This document shows, in pieces, positions 1 to 8,537 of a DNA stretch of 32,536 nucleotides. Both the position numbers and the translations under genes were made by a program. The stretch spans positions 1 to 32,536 of the forward strand of contig NZ_LFLZ01000091.1 in NCBI RefSeq assembly GCF_001189845.1, given 5' to 3'. This DNA is from Bradyrhizobium tropiciagri (GTDB lineage: Bacteria > Pseudomonadota > Alphaproteobacteria > Rhizobiales > Xanthobacteraceae). Positions within the stretch are counted from its first letter, which is position 1; every line of letters starts with the position of its first letter. Below the pieces are notes generated by a model. That model ran no database searches. It had not been told where the DNA came from and saw nothing but the letters and a program-made list of their open reading frames with translations.

Positions 1-1090
1 CATGCTCTTGGCTTTGCGACGGGGTTGCGGCACTCGGCATCCAGATAGCGCGCTTCCAAAGGACGATCTCGCGAGCGTATTTCAAGGCTCGGAGGGCCGG
101 ATGCATTTGTCACATGCCCTCCAGCGCCGCTCGCCGTGAACACTTTGGGTCAATGACTGTTCGCCGCCCGCCCTTTTCGCTCACTGCGTTCGTGTAAGGC
201 GCATTTTTCAGGGTGACTCCTTGCCGCGGGCGGTCGATCTTGCCGGCAATCACCTCGCCATCACTGCCGCAAAAATGGCGGCATGGTGCCTGTCAAAAAA
301 ACACCGCTGCCGGATTTCTCCGGCAGCGGCTCAAGTCTCGGGAGAAAGCAGACGAACCGGTCTGCCAGCGGACCCAAGAGATCACACCCAGGAAATCAGA
401 CCCAAGAGGTCAGAGCGGATTTTTGGTTGCCGATTGCTATTATTCAGACGATGGCCCGAGCGGTCACTGCCGCGCGACCAGCATCTGGGTAACGTTGGGT
501 AACCGACCGTATAAGACGCAACTCTCATCCTGGTCTGACACGACAGCTACTTAGCCGCGTCCTGGAAGCACGAGCTTGCGGAGTCGCACGGGGAGAATAA
601 CAATGCTCGCCGGCACTCCGGTCCCGCGCGGCTGTCAAAGAGCAGCGGGCACTTCGCCGCCACGAGGCCGGGCTAGCCTATTCCCAATCCAAAGCGACTG
701 GCGGCAAACACGCGCTCGAGCAGCAACCGGCCATGTATCGAAGCGAGATCTCAAGGGGGCCGATCGCTAACGTCGTTACCGACGTCAATCCCGCACGCGG
801 ATGCTCGAGGCGATGCATCGTGCCGGCAAGCTCATCTCATAGGGCCGCATTTAAGATGACACCGAGCCGGCAGCCAGTTGGGCAGACATTCGACTGACGC
901 ATCTAGAAGCGGAGCTCTCGACGCGTTATTCGATTCCGCCGCCAGGGCGTCGACGAGCATTATCGGCTGTGGGGATCTTCTGACCAACAACGCGAGCAAT
1001 CCAGTCCGATACCTTTTTCGGCACCAGCGCGTCTATATCAAGCGAGTCAGACGCAGGCGGTTCTCCGTTCAATATCGCCCCTGACAATGC
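1..1090. other. Region without supported gene
   Basis: Short open frames exist on the plus strand but none shows a recognisable domain, a convincing ribosome binding site or a conserved protein pattern. The only structured signal I see is the inverted repeat followed by a T-tract described separately at 294-331. The stretch is probably degraded or intergenic accessory DNA downstream of the importer operon. Confidence 0.5.
294..331 (-). terminator. Intrinsic terminator, minus strand
   Basis: A perfect 10-bp inverted repeat (CCGCTGCCGG at 304-313 and CCGGCAGCGG at 320-329, 6-nt loop) is followed on the minus strand by seven consecutive T (plus-strand A at 295-301). This is the textbook form of a Rho-independent terminator for transcripts running leftward. 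The nearest minus-strand gene ends about 760 nt upstream of it, so it either ends a long importer transcript or is left over from a lost gene. Confidence 0.7.
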
Positions 1091-1094
1091 TCCA

Positions 1095-2123
1095 CTATTT
1101 AATAAAGGCTAGCCGAGATCGATCGAGAGTTATCGTAACAGACAGAACGACGATAAGCCCCGTCACCATGATTTGCAGGTATGTATGCACGCCCGCGATA
1201 TTGAGACCATTTTGCAGTACGGCAATCACCAGAACGCCAGTCAGGGTGCGATGGACTCCCCCCGCCCCTCCAGATAGCGCAGTACCGCCCATGACGACCG
1301 CGGCGATCGCCTGAAGCAACAAATCATCACCCATACGCGAAGTTCCGGTTGATGTTCGCGCGACGAGCAGCAAGCCCGCAACGCCGCAAAGCATTCCGCA
1401 GACAACAAAAGCGATCGCTTTGATGCGAAGGACGTCAATGCCCGAAAGTCGCGCTGTGAGGCCGCCCCCCCCGATCGCAAACAGGGCTCTTCCGAAGTGG
1501 CTTCTCGCACCGACAAAAGAAGCCACAGCAAAAATGAGAAGCGCCCAAACTCCGGAGTTCGGAATACGGCCGATCATGGAGCCGGAAGCAATCCATGTGA
1601 GGTTCGGGCTCTGGAAAAACACATTGCCGCCCCCGCTGATCCACGTAGAAATGCCGCCAAGAATAGTCATCGAGCCTAATGTGGCGACGAACGACGGGAG
1701 CCGGAGACGAAGAACGAGCGTAGCATTTACAAGACCACAAAGCGCTCCCATGCCTGCCGCAGCGAAGGCTATCCCGGTTGCACCGACATCGAAGTCACGG
1801 ATCAGAACCGCAGATGAAATGGCCACGAGTGTCACAATGGCTCCGACGGAAAGATCGAGTGATCCCATAAGAATGACAAACGTAATGCCCGTTGAAACGA
1901 TCAGCAGGATCGAGGATTGCCGCATCAGGTTGAAAAGATTTATCCAACTTAGAAAGCGCGGGTTGATCAGCGCGAACACCGCAACCATTGCCATCAGCAG
2001 CAACAATGGCCCGAGCGCATTTATGAGGACACGGCGACGATCATAAAACTGGGCGATCTGCAATTTTCCTTCTGCAACTGATCTCGACCCAGCCGTTTGC
2101 GGCTCATACCATGTGTTGGACAA
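1095..2123 (-). CDS. ABC sugar-type transporter permease (RbsC family), second copy
   Basis: Inner-membrane permease of about 342 residues, the usual length of ribose/xylose-type permeases (BPD_transp_2 family). It shows roughly eight to ten hydrophobic segments, starting near residue 35, and the family-typical stretch VILMGSLDLSVGAIVTL near residues 103-119 followed later by the conserved VVMGGTALSGG loop that contacts the ATPase. It is last in the importer operon. The start is a TTG at 2123 that overlaps the 3' end of the ATPase gene by 20 nt, which suggests translational coupling; a later start cannot be excluded. It probably forms a heterodimer with the permease at 3642-4604. Substrate is not evident from sequence. 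Confidence 0.9.
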   Translation of the reverse strand: MSNTWYEPQTAGSRSVAEGKLQIAQFYDRRRVLINALGPLLLLMAMVAVFALINPRFLSWINLFNLMRQSSILLIVSTGITFVILMGSLDLSVGAIVTLVAISSAVLIRDFDVGATGIAFAAAGMGALCGLVNATLVLRLRLPSFVATLGSMTILGGISTWISGGGNVFFQSPNLTWIASGSMIGRIPNSGVWALLIFAVASFVGARSHFGRALFAIGGGGLTARLSGIDVLRIKAIAFVVCGMLCGVAGLLLVARTSTGTSRMGDDLLLQAIAAVVMGGTALSGGAGGVHRTLTGVLVIAVLQNGLNIAGVHTYLQIMVTGLIVVLSVTITLDRSRLAFIK

Positions 2124-3645
2124 GTTCCTGCTCCGTTGGCTTATTGTCGGCAGGCGCGCTGCACTCGAACTGAAGTTCTCCGTCTCGCATCACGAGGATC
2201 CGGTTTGACATTCCAATCAGCTCGGGCAGATCGTCTGTAACCAGAAGAATAGCTACCCCCTCCTCAGCCAAGTCCCTCAGAACGCTGTAGATCTCTTGCT
2301 TGGCGCCGACGTCGACGCCCCGCGTGGGATTGTCGAGGACGAGCACTTGAACGTTTCGGGCCAGCCATTTGGCTATCACCACCTTCTGTTGATTGCCGCC
2401 GGAAAGGAACTGGCAAAGCTGCGTTGGTCCATTGCATCTCACACGCAAGCGATTGATGTACTTTTCGGCCAGACGCCTCTCTCGGGAGCGGGAAAGGAAC
2501 CCAGAGAGGCTTGAGACGAGCGGAAGCGAGGCCAACGACATATTTGCCTGAACCGACATGTAAGGCACGATGCCTTCGCTCTTGCGTTCCTTGGGTACGA
2601 AACCCACCCCACGCTTGATCGCCGCTTTTCCACGTCCGCGAAGCGGCAAGACTTCGCCGCCCAATTCCACGGTACCATTTGGGGGAAAGGGTTCAAAACC
2701 GACGACGGCCCTGGCAACAGCCTCTTTGCCGCATCCGACGAGACCGCCAATTCCAAGGATCTCACCTTTGCGAATCTCAAAGCTGACATTCTTGACGTTT
2801 TGGCCGCTCAGACCATGAGCTGAAATCGCGATTGGCGCCCCGACCAGGCTTAGCTGGCGCGTTTCCATGAAGTATTCGTCGTCTCGTATTCGTCCAACCA
2901 TCGCCCGATGAAGGCTTTGTTCGGAGATCTCTTCTCCTGCGAACTCGCCGACATTTCGCCCGTCCTTGAACACGTAAATGCGGTCGCACAGCTCCACATA
3001 TTCCACAAGACGGTGAGTGATAAGCACGAATGACGCGCGACGGCGGTATCGACGAATTGATTCAAAGAGAATCTTGATCTCTCGCTCGCCGATTGCCGCA
3101 GTCGGTTCGTCGAGCAAGATGATTGGGTGATCGATATGGAAATGCTCGGCCAACGCGAACGCCTTGGCAATCTCGATCATCTGCCGATCATAGAAAGCGT
3201 AATCGCCTGTGCGGCGGCGCGGATCGATGTAGCCAAGACCGAGATTTTGGAGATGTCTTTCGCTCATGGCTATCATCGCAGCTCTGTCGACGATGCCTAT
3301 CCGACTGGTAAAGCAGGATTCTAAAGAGAGGAATATATTTTCGTAGACAGCCAGGCTTGGAATAAGGGCCTGCTCCTGGAAGACCATCGAAATTCCGGCC
3401 TCAACGGCATGGGTATAGCTTAGGGGCCTGAAGCTCTTGCCAAATAGTCTCATACTTCCAGCGTTCGGTGCATGGATGCCGGCAATCATTTTGAGTGTGG
3501 TTGATTTGCCTGCCCCATTTTCGCCGGCAATACCAACAATCTCGTTGGGAAACACATCGAGATCGATGTCTTCGACCACGGCAATGCCATTGAAGCGCTT
3601 GGAGGCGTTACGCATTGAGTAGATCGGCGCGGCCACGCCATTCAT
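2104..3645 (-). CDS. ABC sugar-type transporter ATP-binding protein (RbsA-like, double NBD)
   Basis: Peripheral ATPase of 513 residues with two nucleotide-binding domains, the normal size for RbsA/XylG/MglA proteins. NBD1 has Walker A GENGAGKST (near residue 41) and Walker B IILLDEPTAA, but its signature motif reads YAFYDRQ where relatives usually have LSxGQxQ. NBD2 has a degenerate Walker A (GLVGCGKEA), an intact signature LSGGNQQK, and Walker B LVLDNPTRG with Asn in place of the catalytic Glu. Such asymmetry is partly normal in this family, where NBD2 Walker A is often weak; the Glu-to-Asn change is less usual. Its ATG overlaps the stop of the upstream permease gene (3642-3645), so the two are coupled. 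It powers uptake by the neighbouring permeases. Confidence 0.93.
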   Translation of the reverse strand: MNGVAAPIYSMRNASKRFNGIAVVEDIDLDVFPNEIVGIAGENGAGKSTTLKMIAGIHAPNAGSMRLFGKSFRPLSYTHAVEAGISMVFQEQALIPSLAVYENIFLSLESCFTSRIGIVDRAAMIAMSERHLQNLGLGYIDPRRRTGDYAFYDRQMIEIAKAFALAEHFHIDHPIILLDEPTAAIGEREIKILFESIRRYRRRASFVLITHRLVEYVELCDRIYVFKDGRNVGEFAGEEISEQSLHRAMVGRIRDDEYFMETRQLSLVGAPIAISAHGLSGQNVKNVSFEIRKGEILGIGGLVGCGKEAVARAVVGFEPFPPNGTVELGGEVLPLRGRGKAAIKRGVGFVPKERKSEGIVPYMSVQANMSLASLPLVSSLSGFLSRSRERRLAEKYINRLRVRCNGPTQLCQFLSGGNQQKVVIAKWLARNVQVLVLDNPTRGVDVGAKQEIYSVLRDLAEEGVAILLVTDDLPELIGMSNRILVMRDGELQFECSAPADNKPTEQELVQHMV

Positions 3646-4604
3646 TTCACGTCCTCCGCGCTTGCTCGCCGCGTGTTCAGAAGAACGGCCAGCAGAATGA
3701 CGGTTCCCTGAATGATTGTTTGCAGATAGGGCGGCAAAGCGAGAATATTCATGCCGTCTGAAAAGGTCGTTATGAAAAGAACCCCAATGATCGTCAGGCG
3801 CACGTTGCCAGAGCCACCTGTAATCGCGGTTCCGCCAACGACTACCGCGGTAATCGTATCGAGAGTCATATAACTGCCCATTGTGACAGTGGCGGATCCT
3901 AGACGCGCCGCCAACAGGACTCCGGCAAGACCGGCAAGAAGGCCTGACAATGCAAGCGCCTGGACTTTTATCGTATTGACCCTCACTCCCATGAGGGCAG
4001 CAATTTGCTCGTCGCTACCGATCGCGAGCGTCATTCGCCCAAAACGCGTGCGATCACCTATGAGGACTGCAGCACCATAGATCACCGCCGAGATCAGCAC
4101 CGCATTGGGGACCACATTCGCCAGTGCGCCCTGGGCTATATCGATTACGGCTGGGTTCGATACGGATAATGACCGGCCATCTGAAATGAAGAGCACTGCC
4201 CCTGAAATGGTTGTTGCGGTTCCAAGCGTTACCAGAATCGAGGGAATTCTGAGGTGGACATAGACCAGCCCATTGATCGCACCAAACACCAAGCCGACCA
4301 CGCATGCGATGGGAACCGACCATAGACCCAGGTCTGGTGATAGGCGCGCGACCAACATCCCGCAAAAGCTAGCAACAGCTCCGATGGACAGGTCGATCGA
4401 GCCCATCAGGATTACAAAGGTTGCGCCGATGGATGCGAGCAAAAGGACAGAACTCGATAGTTCAATAGCCCTGATATTTGCGAGCGTTCCGAACGACGGA
4501 GCCCCGAGGCCAAACGCTGCAATCGCAATCATGAACACGAAGATGGTTATGGCCCGCCGCCCTAACTCGCTATCCCTGCAACCGGCCCGCGACGCTTGTA
4601 GCAT
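3642..4604 (-). CDS. ABC sugar-type transporter permease (RbsC family), first copy
   Basis: Integral membrane permease of 320 residues, BPD_transp_2/RbsC family, with about eight to ten hydrophobic helices. The family motif VILMGSIDLSIGAVASF lies near residues 63-79 and the ATPase-contact loop VVVGGTAITGGSG near 254-266. It follows the binding-protein gene after a strong hairpin and overlaps the ATPase gene by 4 nt (ATGA). With the second permease (1095-2123) it likely makes a heterodimeric channel, since both are about the same length and carry the same motifs. Imported compound unknown. Confidence 0.92.
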   Translation of the reverse strand: MLQASRAGCRDSELGRRAITIFVFMIAIAAFGLGAPSFGTLANIRAIELSSSVLLLASIGATFVILMGSIDLSIGAVASFCGMLVARLSPDLGLWSVPIACVVGLVFGAINGLVYVHLRIPSILVTLGTATTISGAVLFISDGRSLSVSNPAVIDIAQGALANVVPNAVLISAVIYGAAVLIGDRTRFGRMTLAIGSDEQIAALMGVRVNTIKVQALALSGLLAGLAGVLLAARLGSATVTMGSYMTLDTITAVVVGGTAITGGSGNVRLTIIGVLFITTFSDGMNILALPPYLQTIIQGTVILLAVLLNTRRASAEDVK

Positions 4605-4635
4605 TTTTGCGATCCATCAAAAGCAAGGTAAACAT

Positions 4636-4663
4636 GATGCCCCTCTCGATGGAGAGGGGCATC
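4636..4663 (-). promoter_or_regulatory. Intercistronic hairpin after binding-protein gene
   Basis: A perfect 12-bp inverted repeat (4636-4647 and 4652-4663) with a GATG tetraloop begins 7 nt after the binding-protein stop codon and about 30 nt before the permease start. There is no T-tract on the minus strand, so it is more likely an mRNA-stabilising or attenuating hairpin than a full terminator. In ABC importer operons such structures usually leave the binding protein in excess over the membrane parts. Confidence 0.75.
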
Positions 4664-4670
4664 CACGGCG

Positions 4671-5846
4671 TCACTCGGGGATACGCTGGTGATAGTGATT
4701 ATTATACTCCGCCTTGAGCTGATCGACGCAGCCTTCGTCGACGGCATCTTGATAAGCCTTCGGGAACTTATATCCGGCCGGCGTACGAGCTCCCCAATAC
4801 GTCTTCACATCGATCGGCCACACATAGTTTTGAGCATCCCAATCGTCGGGATGAAGAACCCGCGACATCTTTCTCCAATCAAACGGAAGCTTCTCGCCGG
4901 CGAGAAATGCTTGATACTTGTCTACATTTTGAGCGGTTATCAACGTGGCTCCCGTATACATCATGCGCTCGCATGGGCCCGGCTTAAATCCTTTGGCAAC
5001 ATCGTATGCACGCACCAGTGCAAAACCCGCCTGCCACTGCGGGGTAAAGCCCATTGTCGCAAGAATGCGACCTTCCTTTACCAGCTTGAGGGTTTCTCGA
5101 TTGCCATCTAGGCCGACGATCGGAATGCGCATACCAGCATCTTCGACGGCTTGCATCGCGCCCAGTGCGATCGAGTCGTTTTGCCCGAAGACAGCGTCAA
5201 TCTTGGAGTGCGCCACCAACAGGTCTTCCATGACTTTGCGAGCGTCAACCTGATTCCATTTTCCAGGCTGGCGGGCGATGAGCTTGATATTGGGGTATTC
5301 GGCTAGCGCTTTATCGAAGCCCGCAGTTCTGGAGATGTCCGCATCCACCCCTGGAAAACCAGTAATGTGTGCGACGTTGCCTTTTCCGCCGATCTTGTCA
5401 AAAAGCAACTTTGCGATTCTATAGCTGTTTTCGACGTCATCGGGCGAGAAGAACGTCGCGAAAGCGTAGTTATCTAACCCCGCGTCCAAAGGATGAAAGC
5501 CAGGCAACGACTCCCAAACAGCAACATGCACCGCACCGACTTTCTTGGCCATCTCGACGATGGGCTTTATGTTCGCCGCAACGAGATTCTCGCCGAACGT
5601 GATCCTGACACCAGCGCCGAATTGGGCCTCATAGATTTCGATTTGCTTTGCGGCATCTCCTTTGCCGGAAAGGATGCGATAGTTCAGACCGAGGGCTTTT
5701 GCGGCTTGTTCGGCACCTTGCGACCAGTTGTTGAAATACTCATTTTCTAGTGTCGACACTTCAGATAGGACGTCCTCGGCGATCGCGTTGCCGGCAGCTC
5801 CCAGGAATGCGACGGTCGCAAGAAACCAAGTCGATATTCTACGCAT
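4671..5846 (-). CDS. Periplasmic sugar-type substrate-binding protein of ABC importer
   Basis: Predicted periplasmic binding protein of 391 residues with a signal peptide of about 23 residues ending AIA-ED. The mature part reads as a type I periplasmic fold (Peripla_BP_4 family): an N-terminal lobe around residues 30-130, the hinge region with DAVFGQNDSIALGAMQAV near 218-235, and VGLDGN near 245, all typical of ribose/galactose-type receptors. It is rather longer than RbsB (about 290 residues), with an aromatic-rich C-terminal extension. A strong ribosome binding site (GAGGAGGG) sits about 8 nt before the ATG. It delivers ligand to the downstream permeases. The ligand cannot be named from sequence; the flanking amidase hints at an amide or N-containing compound. 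Confidence 0.92.
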   Translation of the reverse strand: MRRISTWFLATVAFLGAAGNAIAEDVLSEVSTLENEYFNNWSQGAEQAAKALGLNYRILSGKGDAAKQIEIYEAQFGAGVRITFGENLVAANIKPIVEMAKKVGAVHVAVWESLPGFHPLDAGLDNYAFATFFSPDDVENSYRIAKLLFDKIGGKGNVAHITGFPGVDADISRTAGFDKALAEYPNIKLIARQPGKWNQVDARKVMEDLLVAHSKIDAVFGQNDSIALGAMQAVEDAGMRIPIVGLDGNRETLKLVKEGRILATMGFTPQWQAGFALVRAYDVAKGFKPGPCERMMYTGATLITAQNVDKYQAFLAGEKLPFDWRKMSRVLHPDDWDAQNYVWPIDVKTYWGARTPAGYKFPKAYQDAVDEGCVDQLKAEYNNHYHQRIPE

Positions 5847-6058
5847 TGATGCACCCTCCTCGTATTGGTTTGCTGTAGATGATTGGCCTTTCTTTCAATC
5901 CGTCTGCTAGCCAAGCCATTACGTATTGGCGACCGACGAATTTGACGCTCACAGCGTGTTTGCCTAACGTCGGAACGGGCCATTCCGGCGACGCGCAGAG
6001 CTCCACAACATGCCGCGGACATCACGATGGTCTGTTGTCGTCAACGACATTGCCCTGG

Positions 6059-7573
6059 TCACATCTTCTTCCAGTCTCCGATCCGTTCGAACGCGTGCGC
6101 CACCTTATAGATGGTGGTCTCGTCGAAGTGGCGGCCAACAAGCATAAGGCCGACGGGCAGGCCATCCAGCATTCCGCACGGCAGCGACATCGCTGGATGA
6201 TGCGTGATGTTGAACGGAGCGGTGTTGGTGAACATCTCCGTCGCGCGAGTGATGTAATCCTTGCGGTTGGCATCACGGGGAGGAAGTTGCGTCGCCTTCA
6301 TGGGCGTCGTCGGCAGAAGAAGGAGATCGTAGTCCTTAAGGATCCTGTCGTAAGCTGCGCTCAGGCGGCGAGAGACGTTGACGGCCTTGCCGTAGAAGCG
6401 GGGCCCGTACATGTTGTTCACATAGGTGCCGAGCAACAGGAACAACTTGGCCTGCTCTGACAGGAGGTTCGCCTTCTGTCGCCAACCTCGATGGAAGTCC
6501 ATGAGTGACAGTGAGAAGAGGTCTGATCGGCTGGTACCGAAGCCGTCACCGAACATCATGGTCTGTGTGGCGCCCTCGGTGCCGATCGGCGTCCAGATTG
6601 CCGCGCCTTGCAGGTGCATTGGCACAGATACGGTCTCCACCGAGGCCCCGAGATCCTTGAAGCGCTTGGCCGCTTCACGAACCACTGTATTGACATCGGC
6701 TTCCGCCCCCGGCTGCTCAAACCCCTCCTTCAGCACGCCGATCTTCAATCCGCTGGTGCTTTGACCGAGTGCTTTGGTATATTGTTCGACTTTCGGCGCT
6801 TTGATGCGTGGATCGTACCCGTCGTCTCCAGCGATTACTTCCAATAGCAAGGCGTTGTCGGCGACCGTTGCGGTCATGGGGCCGGTGTGGTCGAGCGTCA
6901 ACTCATTGGGCATGATGCCGGTATAGGGAACAAGACCCCAGGTGGGCTTCATGCCGTAGATGCCGCAAAACGACGACGGCATCCGTATCGAGCCGCCCTG
7001 GTCGCCGCCGATCGCCATATCGGCTTCGCCAAGCGCCACGACAACGGCCGAACCCGAAGACGAACCGCCCGCAGAGTAACCCATCCTATGAGGATTATGC
7101 ACCGGTCCGAGCGCACCAGTGTGGCTTCCACCGGATGTACAGAAGCATTCGCAATGAACCTTACCTGCGATCTCGGCGCCCGCATCGAGCATTCGAGTGA
7201 CAATGGTTGCGTCGATGTCTGGGACGAATCCTTCGAGCGTCGCCGAGCCGTTCATCATTGGCACTCCAGCCAACATGACGTTATCTTTCAGAGCGACGGT
7301 CTTGCCCTTGAGTTTTCCACTCGGCGCTCCCTCGACTCTCGCCTTGCGGTACCAAGCGTTGTGCAGATTTTCTTCCGGCGGTGGTTGATACCCCGGGGTG
7401 CGTGGATATTTTACCGGAGGCAACTCATCCGGAACGGCTTCGATGTATCTGTAGGCCTCGAGGGATTCGTTGATAAGTCCGCGGAAGGAGACGATGTCCT
7501 CGTCAGTTAGCGAAAGACCGCATTGTGAGGCGACATCTCGCAACTGCGCGGGCGTGGGCGGGACAATTGACAT
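6059..7573 (-). CDS. Amidase (amidase signature family)
   Basis: Cytoplasmic amidase of 504 residues. The amidase-signature Ser-cisSer-Lys triad is visible: Lys96 in TVALKDN, cis-Ser171 in the GGSSSGSA loop and nucleophile Ser195 in GDQGGSIRMP; the 75- and 24-residue spacings match those of known family members. Length is normal for bacterial amide hydrolases (EC 3.5.1.4-like). I chose the ATG at 7573, 11 codons inside the longest frame, because AGGAG lies 7 nt upstream of it. It reads in the same direction as the importer and ends 212 nt before the binding-protein gene, so it could share a transcript; an amide taken up by the importer is a plausible substrate. Substrate range (aliphatic, aryl or nitrile-derived amides) cannot be told. 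Confidence 0.9.
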   Translation of the reverse strand: MSIVPPTPAQLRDVASQCGLSLTDEDIVSFRGLINESLEAYRYIEAVPDELPPVKYPRTPGYQPPPEENLHNAWYRKARVEGAPSGKLKGKTVALKDNVMLAGVPMMNGSATLEGFVPDIDATIVTRMLDAGAEIAGKVHCECFCTSGGSHTGALGPVHNPHRMGYSAGGSSSGSAVVVALGEADMAIGGDQGGSIRMPSSFCGIYGMKPTWGLVPYTGIMPNELTLDHTGPMTATVADNALLLEVIAGDDGYDPRIKAPKVEQYTKALGQSTSGLKIGVLKEGFEQPGAEADVNTVVREAAKRFKDLGASVETVSVPMHLQGAAIWTPIGTEGATQTMMFGDGFGTSRSDLFSLSLMDFHRGWRQKANLLSEQAKLFLLLGTYVNNMYGPRFYGKAVNVSRRLSAAYDRILKDYDLLLLPTTPMKATQLPPRDANRKDYITRATEMFTNTAPFNITHHPAMSLPCGMLDGLPVGLMLVGRHFDETTIYKVAHAFERIGDWKKM

Positions 7574-7606
7574 TGGGCGCTCCTGCGATCTCAAGGGCAG
7601 ACCCAC

Positions 7607-8129
7607 TCTGCGATGGGCTCAATTCGGCAAGGCTAGTCGACTGCAGGTTGGCCGGACCTGACTTCGGCTGCCCCCAGTGGGTAAATCTGGGTAATTTTGC
7701 CAAGAAAGTGGCGAGGTGGGGCAGAATTTTCGCACGCGTGCCGTCTGAACTTCTTGTTCGGCGCCGGGCCGGGGCGCCGATGGACGAAGGGGAAATGCCA
7801 TGCCGAACCGTAGATGCGACGCCATAACCGGCGCGGCAAAAGCCCTGCGGGCCGGCCATCGCCGCTGCCGACGTGAACGCATTGTTCAAAAAAGAAGAGC
7901 AAAGGCGCGCGCCAGGCGGCAGGCAAGCTCGTCCGCTACGCGTCAGAGCACCTAACAAAATGAAGAGCCGAAGAACTCGTATGGCCCGATCGTATGGCCC
8001 CCTCTCGTCTTAAAGAGGAGCAGCCCATAACTTAGGAAGTTCGTGAAAGCCCCTGAGCAAACGGCGCCTTTGGGATCCTGAACCTGCAATTGCACGGGCC
8101 GAATGCTGATTTGCGCTTGAGTTTGTTAT
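7607..8129. other. Intergenic stretch without supported gene
   Basis: Several overlapping open frames run through this GC-rich stretch on both strands, none with a recognisable domain or a good ribosome binding site. I see no clear promoter or repeat. It separates the amidase from the SnoaL-like gene, both on the minus strand. Confidence 0.4.
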
Positions 8130-8537
8130 TCAATGCTCAAACTGCGCGATGCCGCGTGGCTCGGTTGGGTTGGCAGATGAGTGATGATGCACGATCTTCC
8201 ATGTGTCGTCCTGACGGCGCAGTACAAAGGAGAATCGCGCCGGCGTTGATTGCTGATGGCCATTCGATGTCTGTGAAAAGACATAGCTGCCCGCGACCAG
8301 GACAACGTCGTGCGCCAACGTGACAGAGTGCCAGACACCCATTTTCACGCTAGCGCCACCACGAAAGTAAGTGGCTATCTCTTTGGCCCCGATATAAAGC
8401 TTTGCACTCGACGTCCCCTGCAGAATCGCATCATCCGTGTACAAAGCAAGCAGACAATCCGGCGTATGCCTGTTGAAGGTCCGCTGCCAGAGCTCCAAGA
8501 ACTCACGGATGTCTATCGTCAATGAGTCGCTGTTCAC
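8130..8537 (-). CDS. SnoaL-like / DUF4440-type NTF2-fold protein
   Basis: Small soluble protein of 135 residues that reads as an NTF2-like alpha+beta barrel of the SnoaL/SgcJ type: an N-terminal helix (FLELWQRTFNRHTPDCLLALYTDDAILQGT), a middle strand set (GAKEIATYFRGG) and the C-terminal FSFVLRRQDDTWKIVHHHSS, which is a common ending in this family. Members include ketosteroid-isomerase-like enzymes and association domains; no catalytic role can be assigned. The start is a GTG at 8537 with only a weak ribosome binding site. It stands alone, with long empty stretches on both sides. Confidence 0.75.
   Translation of the reverse strand: MNSDSLTIDIREFLELWQRTFNRHTPDCLLALYTDDAILQGTSSAKLYIGAKEIATYFRGGASVKMGVWHSVTLAHDVVLVAGSYVFSQTSNGHQQSTPARFSFVLRRQDDTWKIVHHHSSANPTEPRGIAQFEH

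Noticed and set aside
7503..7958. Minus-strand frame of 151 codons upstream of the amidase
   Set aside because: Overlaps the amidase start, has no recognisable domain, and the sequence looks like chance coding in GC-rich DNA.
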